Origin: Radicibacter daui
GTDB lineage: Bacteria > Pseudomonadota > Alphaproteobacteria > Radicibacterales > Radicibacteraceae
Assembly: GCA_030657355.1 (NCBI GenBank)
Contig: CP131056.1
Span: 1-64,000 of the forward strand
Direction of reading: 5' to 3'
DNA length: 64,000 nucleotides
Below the pieces are notes generated by a model. That model did not search any database, was not told where the DNA came from, and was given only the letters and a program-made list of their open reading frames with translations. Positions 16,947 through 25,400 of this stretch are shown piece after piece; positions within the stretch are counted from its first letter, which is position 1, and the number at the start of each line of letters is the position of its first letter. Position numbers and translations under genes: made by a program.

Positions 16947-17491
16947 TCAATGGTCTCGTCGGGGTAAACACCCCAGAACTCGTCACGCTTCATCCAGCCT
17001 TCGTAGCCGGCTACCTGGATCTCGCACCAGTCCGGCTGGCAATGCTTGAGTGTGGCGATCACACCGGGTTCGAGCCGGGCCAGAATGTTGCTGCCCGCGG
17101 ACGGGTCTTCATGCAGGTCGCGCAGACTGCCGGTGACCAGAATGCTGCGCGCCCCGCGCAGCAGCGAGCGATGCACCCAGCCTTCGGTACCGTCGATATC
17201 GCGGATACGCCTCCACACATCGAACTCGGCAACCACCTCCACCGGCAGGCCACGCCGGGTAAACACCCAGTCGATCGGATAACCGCTGCCCGGGCCGGTG
17301 CGTACATTCACCTCGTCCGAGCGCAGGCTCACGAAACGCGGCAACGGCAGGCCTGTGCCCTGCGCAGCCTCGGCGCGCCCGGCCGGCAGAGCGACGCCCA
17401 GCACAAAGGCGGCAACGAGCACTCCGGCGCTCGCGGCGCACAGGTCCTTGAAGCGAAGGGAGAAAAAGCAAAAGTGACTGGTCAGGTACAT
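16943..17491 (-). CDS. Secreted SH3-domain protein
   Basis: This 182-residue protein has a hydrophobic leader (roughly residues 10-40, ending in AEAAQG). Two bacterial SH3 modules follow. The first reads 'DEVNVRTGPGSGYPIDWVFTRRGLPVEVVAEFDVWRRIRD' and 'GWVHRSLL'; the second reads 'LHEDPSAGSNILARLEPGVIATLKHC' and 'GWMKRDEFWGVYP'. Such proteins sit in the periplasm and are thought to bind cell-wall peptides. The ATG at 17491 has only a weak Shine-Dalgarno, so the true start may differ by a few residues. It is encoded between the hybrid kinase and the DUF6522 gene on the same strand. Confidence 0.8.
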   Translation of the reverse strand: MYLTSHFCFFSLRFKDLCAASAGVLVAAFVLGVALPAGRAEAAQGTGLPLPRFVSLRSDEVNVRTGPGSGYPIDWVFTRRGLPVEVVAEFDVWRRIRDIDGTEGWVHRSLLRGARSILVTGSLRDLHEDPSAGSNILARLEPGVIATLKHCQPDWCEIQVAGYEGWMKRDEFWGVYPDETIE

Positions 17492-17597
17492 GAGCCCCAA
17501 GTGGCATCCATCGATATTCTTGTCCGGCGCAACAACCTCGCAAAGCCGGCTGTGCACAGCAAGCCATTCCTTGTCGCGGGGGGAGCCCCTTGATGGA

Positions 17598-19868
17598 TCA
17601 GGCGGTCGTTTCAGGTTGCAGCACGGCGCGCAGATCGCTGCCCAGCACCTGCAGCCATTCGGCGCTCGGCAAGCCGGTACGGTCAATTTGCCGTTCGATG
17701 GAAAGACCAAGCATACCCTCCAGCTCCCGCGGTAGCCGCGCGGGCCCATAGAGCACGCTGACCGGCGGTGCCGCCGTGCCAGTGCGGAAGCGGGAGAGAA
17801 AGCTGACGGCATCCAGTCGTTCCAGCGCCAGCGAGACAAAGACGAGATCCGGGTCAAGTTCGCTCTGGCCCAGCGCCTGCGCACCGCCGGCAGCTTCCAC
17901 CACGTCGTAGCCCATGGTGCGCAGTTGCCCCGCAAGCACCGCCCGTTCGGCCGTGTGCTCGTCCACGACCAGCACCTGCCCTCCTACCGGCAGATCAGCA
18001 CGCCGGCAGATGGCGGCGAGGCTCTGGGCATCCGGCGGCCAGGAGAGGAAATCGCTGGGGCCGAAATAAAGTGCCCGCGTACTGTCGATGTCAGGCGAAT
18101 GCATGATGACCGGGACGGAGGCAAGCTCGGCCTCGTCACGCATTTCCGCCAGCAGCTCCCAGCCTGACCGGTCCGCCAGCTGCGCCGACAGCACGACCGC
18201 GCGCGGGTGCCCGCTGCGCGCCTTGATCAGTGCGTCGCCGCCGGAGCGGGCCGCCGCGACTGTCCATCCCTCGCGCAGCAGCGCCTCGACGACGACACCG
18301 CGGGCACCATCATCGCTCTCGATGACAAGGATCTGGCAAGCTTCGCTGGAGCGGCCTTTGTCAACGGCCACTGCCGGACGCTGGGGGGAAGAGGGCAAGG
18401 ATGCGGCCGGCGGAAGACCGGCATCTTTCATCTCATGGGCCTCTTCCTCAGGTCGCGCCTCGATGACTGCCGGCATCAGGAGACTGAAGACCGAGCCATA
18501 ACCCGGCCGGCTTTCTACCGTGATGTCGCCGCCCATCATGCGGGCAAAGCGCCGGCTGATCGCGAGACCAAGGCCTGTGCCGCCATATTTGCGGGTATCA
18601 GAGGCATCGACCTGCGAAAAATCCCGGAAGAGCTTGCGCATCTGCTCGGCATTCATGCCGATACCGGTATCGCTGACTTCCACGATCAGCATTTCCCGGT
18701 TTTCGCGCCGCCCCTCGCGTACCTTGAGCATCACCCGGCCGTCATGGGTAAACTTGCAGGCGTTGGAGAGCAGGTTCAGCAGGCACTGTCCGGCGCGGGT
18801 GACATCGCCGATCGCGCGCGGAAGATAAGCGGGCAGATCGACTTCAAGGATGTTGCCATTGGCCTCCGCCAGCGGCCTGACCGTCGCGGCCATATCCCGC
18901 ACCAGCATGGCCACATCAAACGGCGCGGCAGCCACCTCCATACGACCAGCCTCGATCTTGGAGAGGTCGAGAATGTCGTTGATGAGCGTCAGCAGATGCC
19001 GGCCAGCGCGCACCACCCGCTCCATGGGTTCAGAAGTCTCGCGGTTCTGCTGCTCGCGTGCATCCTCCAGCAGCATCTCCGAAATACCGATGATGGCGTT
19101 GAGGGGCGTGCGCAGCTCGTGGCTCATATTGGCGAGAAACTGGGATTTGGCGATGTTCGCAGCTTCCGCCTCGGCACGTTCGCGGGAGGCCCGGGCCGCC
19201 GCCTCGCGCAGCTCGGCCTGCTGCCGCACCTCCTGGGAATAGGTCTTGAAGAGCTGCACCACCCGGGCAAAGCGCCCTACTTCGTCGGTGCGGTCGCTGA
19301 AGGGAACTTCCACCTCCAGCTCGCCGCGGGCAAGGCGAGACATCGCCTCCTGCAACCGCTCCAGCGGCTTCAGCAGCAGCCCCAGAGATGCCGACAGCAC
19401 AAGAATCAGCACACCAACCGTCACCACCATCTCAAGGATGGAGATCATCAGCAGTCGCCTGATCTGCTCCTCGATCCGTCCGCGCGACATATAAAGGTCG
19501 AACCGGCCGAGGCGCTGGCCCTGGTTCATGATCTCGATAGAGGTGTGGATGGTATCGGGGGTTGTGGGATCGCCAATGGAGGTACTGGCGGCGCCGGCAT
19601 AGTCCGTCACCACGGCAGCGCTGAAATTGGGATCGGCCGCAAGGCCGCGCAGCTGTGCCTCGATCTGGCTGGCATTGATGTTCCAGAGCGGCAAGGCCAG
19701 CGCGGTTGCCTGCAGGCCCGCCAGAATTTCCGCCTGCAGCTGCAATGCCTGAATCTGGCGATCACGCTCGCGCAGCATGCCCAGAAGGCTCTGCAGGCCG
19801 ATGATGACAACCAGCACCACCGAAATCACGAGAACCATCCTGGTTCTCAGGCCGAGATTAATCCGCAT
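17598..19868 (-). CDS. Membrane hybrid histidine kinase with two degenerate receiver domains
   Basis: This is a 756-residue protein. A first membrane helix is at residues 11-30, a periplasmic sensor part at about 31-140, a second helix at 141-166 and a HAMP linker at about 165-220, followed by a short coiled coil. HisKA has His250 in '[13 protein letters not shown]'. The ATPase domain has Asn369, 'DTGIGM' at 400-405 and 'GGTGLGL' at 429-435. All kinase motifs are intact. Two receiver-like domains follow (about 512-622 and 632-750), and both lack the phospho-acceptor Asp. The aligned positions are Ser561 (VVLSAQL) and Ser679 (VFVSLAL). The acidic pairs remain, but the usual Lys is not evident. 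Phosphate must therefore go to a separate protein. Confidence 0.87.
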   Translation of the reverse strand: MRINLGLRTRMVLVISVVLVVIIGLQSLLGMLRERDRQIQALQLQAEILAGLQATALALPLWNINASQIEAQLRGLAADPNFSAAVVTDYAGAASTSIGDPTTPDTIHTSIEIMNQGQRLGRFDLYMSRGRIEEQIRRLLMISILEMVVTVGVLILVLSASLGLLLKPLERLQEAMSRLARGELEVEVPFSDRTDEVGRFARVVQLFKTYSQEVRQQAELREAAARASRERAEAEAANIAKSQFLANMSHELRTPLNAIIGISEMLLEDAREQQNRETSEPMERVVRAGRHLLTLINDILDLSKIEAGRMEVAAAPFDVAMLVRDMAATVRPLAEANGNILEVDLPAYLPRAIGDVTRAGQCLLNLLSNACKFTHDGRVMLKVREGRRENREMLIVEVSDTGIGMNAEQMRKLFRDFSQVDASDTRKYGGTGLGLAISRRFARMMGGDITVESRPGYGSVFSLLMPAVIEARPEEEAHEMKDAGLPPAASLPSSPQRPAVAVDKGRSSEACQILVIESDDGARGVVVEALLREGWTVAAARSGGDALIKARSGHPRAVVLSAQLADRSGWELLAEMRDEAELASVPVIMHSPDIDSTRALYFGPSDFLSWPPDAQSLAAICRRADLPVGGQVLVVDEHTAERAVLAGQLRTMGYDVVEAAGGAQALGQSELDPDLVFVSLALERLDAVSFLSRFRTGTAAPPVSVLYGPARLPRELEGMLGLSIERQIDRTGLPSAEWLQVLGSDLRAVLQPETTA

Positions 19869-20001
19869 CCAGCGTCCCCTGAGCGCCTGAGCACCATACC
19901 GCCCGAGCCTGCAACTTTGGCGGACATAGTGCTGCCATTACCGGAGGCTGGCAATAATCCCGTAGGCAGCGCTTACCCCCAAAGTGAGGGTAAAGGCGGG
20001 A

Positions 20002-20502
20002 TCAGGCGCTGCGCGTCAGCTTCTGGTACCGCTTGATAATCCGATCGCGTTTCAGTTTCGACAGGCGCTCGATCCAGAAGACACCCTCCAGCTGGTCGAT
20101 TTCATGCTGAAGGCAGATGGCCAGCAATCCTTCTGCGTCTTCTTCCTTCTCTTCACCATCGAGGGTGCAATAACCCACCCGCACCTGGCGGGGACGCTCC
20201 ACCTCGGCACTGACGCCCGGCATGGAAACGCTGCCTTCCTCATGCCGGACCATATCGTGCGAAGCGGCAAGGATGCGCGGGTTCACATAGATGCGCACTC
20301 TGCCCTCATCCGGCAGCTCGATCACCACCAACCGGCAGGCGACACCGATATGGGGTGCGGTAATGCCGATGCCCGGAGCGGCACGCATGGTCTGCAAGAG
20401 ATCGTCCGCGAGTGTCCCCAGCGCGCTATCAAAGACTTCAGCGGATGCCGCCGGCTGGCGCAGCCGGGGGTCCGGAAACCGCAGAATCTCCCTGATTGTC
20501 AC
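20002..20502 (-). CDS. Peptide deformylase-like protein lacking two metal ligands
   Basis: This 166-residue protein is the full length of a peptide deformylase and keeps its fold pattern (ILRFPDPRLRQPA at the N-terminus). All three active-site motifs are altered. Motif 1, usually GxGLAAxQ, reads GIGITAPH at 44-51. Motif 2, usually EGCLS, reads EGSVS at 89-93, so the metal-binding Cys is Ser91. Motif 3, usually QHExDHL, reads QHEIDQL, keeping His133 and Glu134 but replacing the last His with Gln137. Two of three metal ligands are lost, so ordinary deformylase activity is doubtful. The frame is intact with normal codon use, so it is not decaying. It lies upstream of the hybrid kinase on the same strand. 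Confidence 0.85.
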   Translation of the reverse strand: MTIREILRFPDPRLRQPAASAEVFDSALGTLADDLLQTMRAAPGIGITAPHIGVACRLVVIELPDEGRVRIYVNPRILAASHDMVRHEEGSVSMPGVSAEVERPRQVRVGYCTLDGEEKEEDAEGLLAICLQHEIDQLEGVFWIERLSKLKRDRIIKRYQKLTRSA

Positions 20503-20710
20503 AATTCATCTCCGTGCGACTGGCTGAAGGCTCCAAACCACTCGCATCAATTACTATGAAATATCAAGGACCTGCCAGCTGCCCCGGAAATGCCTCAAAT
20601 TGGCTCGCAACGCATGGGGCCCATAAGCACTTGATCCTCTCATGGGGCGGGGCAAAAGCCCTCGGGAGCCACCTTCCCCGCCAGATTTTAACACCATGGA
20701 GTGTGCGATC

Positions 20711-21547
20711 ATGCCTTCACTGAAGCTGTTCGGCATTGCGCTTGCCACTGGTACTGTTATCGCCGCCAGCGGCATCGCCAACGCCCAGACCACCCAGACC
20801 ACGGTGACGACCGTCACCCCGGGCACGGCCACCGTCTATCCGGCAACCGCCGCCGCCCAGACCACCACCATCACCGCGGCCCCGACGCCGACCAGCGCTG
20901 TGACCTATCCGCCGAGCCCGCGTCCGCTGATGGTGCCGGCAACGCTGATGCAGAGCGGTCCGGCGCCGACTACCACCACCACGACAACTGTGATCACGCC
21001 GGTTGCGGCCACCACCACGGTCGGTACCCCGCCGCCGGAAAGCATGTCGTCCGTCACCCTGCTTGCCAGCAAGGAGGCGCCCGGCGCCGTTGAGGCCCTG
21101 CCGGAGGCCGGCCGCGATGCCTTCCAGACCTATCTGGGTCTCGCCCTGCCGAAGGCTTTTGCCGTTGACAAGGAAAACAAGGCCTATGGCTATATCGGCG
21201 GTGTCGGTGACGTGCAGAGCGCCGAACTTGAAGCAGTGAAGCGCTGCTCCGCCGTTTCCAGCGCCGGTGACTGCAAGGTCATCTCGGTCAATGAACTGCC
21301 GACCGTCGCGATGAATGGCTCCGCAGCTGTAGCCCCCAATGCCATCGATACCGCGACCGAAACCCGCTCCAAGTCGATTGCCGAATACACCCAGGCATCG
21401 GGCCCCAAGGCGCTTGCGACTTCCCCGGGTGGTGCCTGGGGCTGGGTTTCCGGCACCAAATCGGTTGACGAAGCCCGCAATCAGGCTCTGACCCGCTGTT
21501 CGGGTTGGGGTGACAACTGCACCATCGTCGAAGCCAGCGCCCAGTAA
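20711..21547 (+). CDS. Secreted Thr/Pro-rich protein with two DUF4189-like repeats
   Basis: A 278-residue protein. Residues 1-26 form a signal peptide (KLFGIALATGTVIAASGIANAQ). Residues about 27-125 are low-complexity Thr/Ala/Pro/Val sequence of the kind used as a flexible linker. Two repeats follow, at about 141-195 and 226-278. Each has the pattern K-A-x-A, an aromatic-Gly stretch, a helix with Ala, then a Cys pair (RCSAVSSAGDC and RCSGWGDNC). The repeats recall DUF4189 and probably each form one disulphide. The ATG at 20711 is chosen because it starts the signal peptide; the upstream frame has no family features. A terminator lies 58 bases after the stop. Function unknown. Confidence 0.7.
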   Translation: MPSLKLFGIALATGTVIAASGIANAQTTQTTVTTVTPGTATVYPATAAAQTTTITAAPTPTSAVTYPPSPRPLMVPATLMQSGPAPTTTTTTTVITPVAATTTVGTPPPESMSSVTLLASKEAPGAVEALPEAGRDAFQTYLGLALPKAFAVDKENKAYGYIGGVGDVQSAELEAVKRCSAVSSAGDCKVISVNELPTVAMNGSAAVAPNAIDTATETRSKSIAEYTQASGPKALATSPGGAWGWVSGTKSVDEARNQALTRCSGWGDNCTIVEASAQ

Positions 21548-21605
21548 CTGGCAAAAGCAACGCCGGCCGTCTTTTGACGATACCTGGTGTGGAAAGCAGG
21601 ACATG

Positions 21606-21635
21606 GAACCCGGCTATCAGGCCGGGTTCTTTTTT
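21606..21635 (+). terminator. Rho-independent terminator after the secreted repeat protein
   Basis: A perfect 9-base stem (GAACCCGGC and GCCGGGTTC) with a six-base loop is followed by six T residues. Confidence 0.88.
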
Positions 21636-21720
21636 ATTCTAGCCCCCTCTTTCCGGAGAAAAGAGGCTGTTAATTTCTTAAAGAGCAGAGTTAGAATAAA
21701 TTACTATTAAAAGTAATTAT

Positions 21721-22362
21721 ATGGAAAAGAGTCGGCCAAAAATGAGAAAATTTGCAGGTGCTACGTCCATGATCCTGCTGGCGCTGCTTGGCGGCTGCCA
21801 GACCACCAGCGAATATCACAATAACTTCGGCGAATGGCAGCCCATTACCCGCAGTCAGGCGCCCTTCAAGATCGAGCTTCCGACCGGTAGCTCAGAGTTC
21901 GAGCAGGCGACCAACAGCTCGACCAACACGCGGATCATCCATTTCAGCTGGACCGGGCAGAGCAGCTTTATTCAAGGCACCCACGCCGCAGCTGGCCCGT
22001 TCATCTACCTCAAGATCAATACCTCCGAAACAGACGAAATCGCCAAGAAGCTTGACTGGACTGGTCGCCTTAACAGCGAAACTGGAAACAAGTTCAATAC
22101 TGTACCCGATATCTCGACCGTACGCCGGCTAGACAATGCGAGTGTCTGGGTGGCTGACCTGCCACAACAGAGTGACACCCATGCCATCTGTATGACCGGT
22201 TTGTTTGTCGCTGACCGGGATGCCACTGCTGTCGGCCAGGATCTGCGCCGCGACAGCCGGGGTGTCACTGATGAAATTCAGCTCCTGTCCTGTGGCGACA
22301 ATCGCGCCGAGGAAGCGTTTCGCAAGCAGTTTGAAGCGGTGATGCTCTCGATCCGACTCTGA
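21721..22362 (+). CDS. Hypothetical lipoprotein
   Basis: A 213-residue protein that I do not recognise. Residues 1-26 form a lipoprotein leader with a good lipobox (LLGGC, Cys26), so lipidation and anchoring in the cell envelope are likely. The mature part is rich in Ser, Thr and Asn, with predicted beta content ('PFKIELPTGSSEFEQ', 'TRIIHFSWTGQSSF', 'SVWVADLPQ') and a C-terminal helix ending in 'FEAVMLSIRL'. Two Cys (in AICMTG and LLSCGD) could form a disulphide. Base composition is lower in GC than the flanks. An in-frame ATG at 21742 is an alternative start. It is a single gene between two terminators. Confidence 0.65.
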   Translation: MEKSRPKMRKFAGATSMILLALLGGCQTTSEYHNNFGEWQPITRSQAPFKIELPTGSSEFEQATNSSTNTRIIHFSWTGQSSFIQGTHAAAGPFIYLKINTSETDEIAKKLDWTGRLNSETGNKFNTVPDISTVRRLDNASVWVADLPQQSDTHAICMTGLFVADRDATAVGQDLRRDSRGVTDEIQLLSCGDNRAEEAFRKQFEAVMLSIRL

Positions 22363-22380
22363 GCACCTTACCCACGCCAC

Positions 22381-22415
22381 AAAAAAAGAACCCGGCAGCA
22401 AGCTGCCGGGTTTCT
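22381..22415. terminator. Bidirectional terminator between the lipoprotein gene and gltB
   Basis: A perfect 10-base stem, AACCCGGCAG and CTGCCGGGTT, with loop CAAG is flanked by seven A residues on one side and TTTC on the other. It can end both the lipoprotein transcript and, read on the minus strand, the glutamate synthase transcript. Confidence 0.85.
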
Positions 22416-22444
22416 AGTCAGGGTTGGTCACTCAAAAATACGGC

Positions 22445-25400
22445 TTATTCAGCCGCGACGGCCGGGGCGATGGGAACCGCAAGACGGTTGACCATTTCCT
22501 TCGGCACCACTTGCCAGAACTTGTCACGTTCCAGCGTCCAGTCGATGAGCAGGGTCTCGGCAAACTTGCTGAGCGTTTCCTGCACATGCTGTTCGATAAG
22601 GCCCTTAAGCAGGTCCTCGTAATGGGAAACCTGGATGCGCTGCCAGATGACGCTGTCGTCATTGATGCGCTGGGGCAGCGAGCCTTCTGCATCGTAGACG
22701 AAGGCCATGCCTCCGCTCATGCCGGCGGCGAAGTTGTCACCAACCCCGCCAAGGATGACGACGGTGCCGCCGGTCATGTATTCGCACCCGTTGGAGCCGC
22801 AGCCCTCGATCACCGCCGTGGCGCCGGAGTTGCGGACAGCAAAGCGCTCACCGGCCTGGCCGGCGGCAAACAGCTTGCCGGCGGTTGCACCGTAAAGAAC
22901 GGTGTTGCCGATAATGGTGTTTTCGTTCGACTTCAGCGGGCTGGAGGTTGTCGGCCGCACCACGATGGTGGCACCCGAAAGCCCCTTGCCGACATAGTCG
23001 TTGGCATCGCCGAACACCTGAATCTTGAGGCCCTGCACGCCAAAGGCGCCCAGCGACTGGCCGGCCGATCCACGCAGCCGCACGGTGATGTGCCCGTCCT
23101 TGAGGCCCGTCATCCCGAACTTGCGGGTGATCATGGCCGAAAGGCGCGTGCCGATCGTGCGGTGAGTGTTCTGCACATTGTAGGCGAGCTGCATCTTCTC
23201 GCCGTCCTTGAACAGCGAGGCCGCGTCCACGACCATCTGCGCATCGAGCGTATCCGGCAGCTCGTTGCGCTCGCCGGGGGCCAGCGTGCAGTGGGTGGGG
23301 TTACCGCCCGGGTCCGCCTGGGTCAGCAACGGATTGAGGTCGAGGTCGTCGAGATAGTCGTGACCACGGCTCACCTGGTGCAACAGGTCGGTGCGGCCCA
23401 CCACGTCCTTGAGCGTACGGAAACCAAGCTGGCTCAGGATGTCGCGCACCTCTTCGGCGATGAAGCTGAAGAGATTGACCACATGCTCCGGCTTGCCGGT
23501 GAAACGCTCGCGTAGCGCCTCGTCCTGTACGCACACGCCAACGGGGCAGGTGTTGGAGTGGCACTGGCGCACCATGATGCAGCCCATCGCCACCAGCGAC
23601 GCGGTGCCGACACCATATTCCTCGGCGCCCAGCATGGCCGCAATCACCACGTCACGACCGGTGCGGATGCCACCATCGGTGCGCAGCACCACGCGGTGGC
23701 GCAGGCCGTTGAGGGTAAGCAGCTGATGGGTCTCGGAAAGGCCCATCTCCCACGGCAGGCCGGCATATTTGATGGAGGTCTGCGGGCTGGCACCCGTACC
23801 GCCATTATGGCCGGAGACGAGAATGACGTCAGCGCCGGCCTTGGCAACGCCGGCGGCAATGGTGCCGATACCGGAGCGCGAGACCAGCTTCACGCACACC
23901 CGCGCCACCGGATTGATCTGCTTAAGGTCATAGATGAGCTGGGCCAGATCCTCGATGGAGTAGATGTCGTGGTGCGGCGGCGGGCTGATCAGCGTCACAC
24001 CCGGCGTAGAATGCCGCAGCTTGGCGATCAGTTCCGTGACCTTGAAGCCGGGCAGCTGGCCACCTTCGCCGGGCTTTGCGCCCTGGGCGACCTTGATCTC
24101 CAGCTCGATGCACTGGTTGAGGTACTCCGCCGTCACGCCGAAGCGGCCGGAGGCCACCTGCTTGATCTTGGAGTTCCAGTTGTCGCCATTGGCGTCGGGC
24201 TGGAAACGTTCACGGATCTCGCCGCCCTCACCGCTCACCGACTTGGAACCGATGCGGTTCATGGCGACATTCAGTGTGCCATGCGCTTCCGGCGACAGCG
24301 CACCCAGCGACATGCCCGGCGTGATCAGGCGCCGGCGCAGTTCGGTGATGCTCTCCACCTCTTCCAGCGGAATGGCCTCGCCGCCCTGGCGGAACTCCAG
24401 CAGATGCCGCAGGAAGATCGGCTTCTGTTCATGGATTGACTGGCTGTACTTGCGGAAGGTGGCGAAGCTGTCGTTCTTCACCGCCGCCTGCAGCATGTGG
24501 ATGAGGTTGGCCTCATAGGCGTGGCGCTCGCCACCCCGGCGATAGCGGTAGAAACCACCGACCGGCAGCGTCACCACATTGCCGGCAAAAGCCTGGGTGT
24601 GCTGGTCCAGCACCTTCTTCTGGATGCCATTGAGACCGATGCCGGAGATACGGCTCGGCATCGGCGGGAAATATTCCGCCACCAGGCTGCGCGACAGGCC
24701 CACCGCCTCGAAGAGGCAGCCGCCGCGGTAGCTGGAGATGACCGAGATACCCATCTTGGACATGATCTTCAGGAGGCCATCATCGATGGACTGCTTGAAG
24801 CGGCGCATGCACTCCTCGAGTGACATGTCGCCAAAGAGTCCGCGCGCCTGCCGGTCGCCAATCGCTTCCTGCGCCAGATAGGCGTTAACGGTCGAGGCAC
24901 CGCAACCGATCAGCACAGCAAAATAATGCGTCTCGAGGCACTCGCCGGAACGCACATTGAGGCTGGTGAAGGTACGCAGGTTGGAGCGCACGAGGTGGAT
25001 GTGCACCGCGCCGGTGGCCAGGATCATCGGCACAGGAGCCCGGCCGGCCGAGACATTCTCGTCCGTCAGCACCAGATGCTCGGCGCCGCCGCGCACGGCA
25101 TCCTCCGCTTCCTGACGGATACGGGCCAGCGCCTCGCGCAGCGCATCCGGGCCGCCATCGGCCGGGAAAGTGCAGTCCACTTCCGCCGCCGTCTCATCCA
25201 TATAGGAGCGCAGGGCCTTGTATTCGCCGTTGGTCAGCACCGGCGAATTCAGCTGCAGCAACCGGCACTGCTCGGCGCTTTCATCCAGAATGTTGCCGAG
25301 GTTGCCAAGGCGCGTCGTCAGCGACATGACCCGGCGCTCGCGCAGGCTGTCGATCGGCGGGTTGGTCACCTGGCTGAAATTCTGGCGGAAGAAATGGTGC

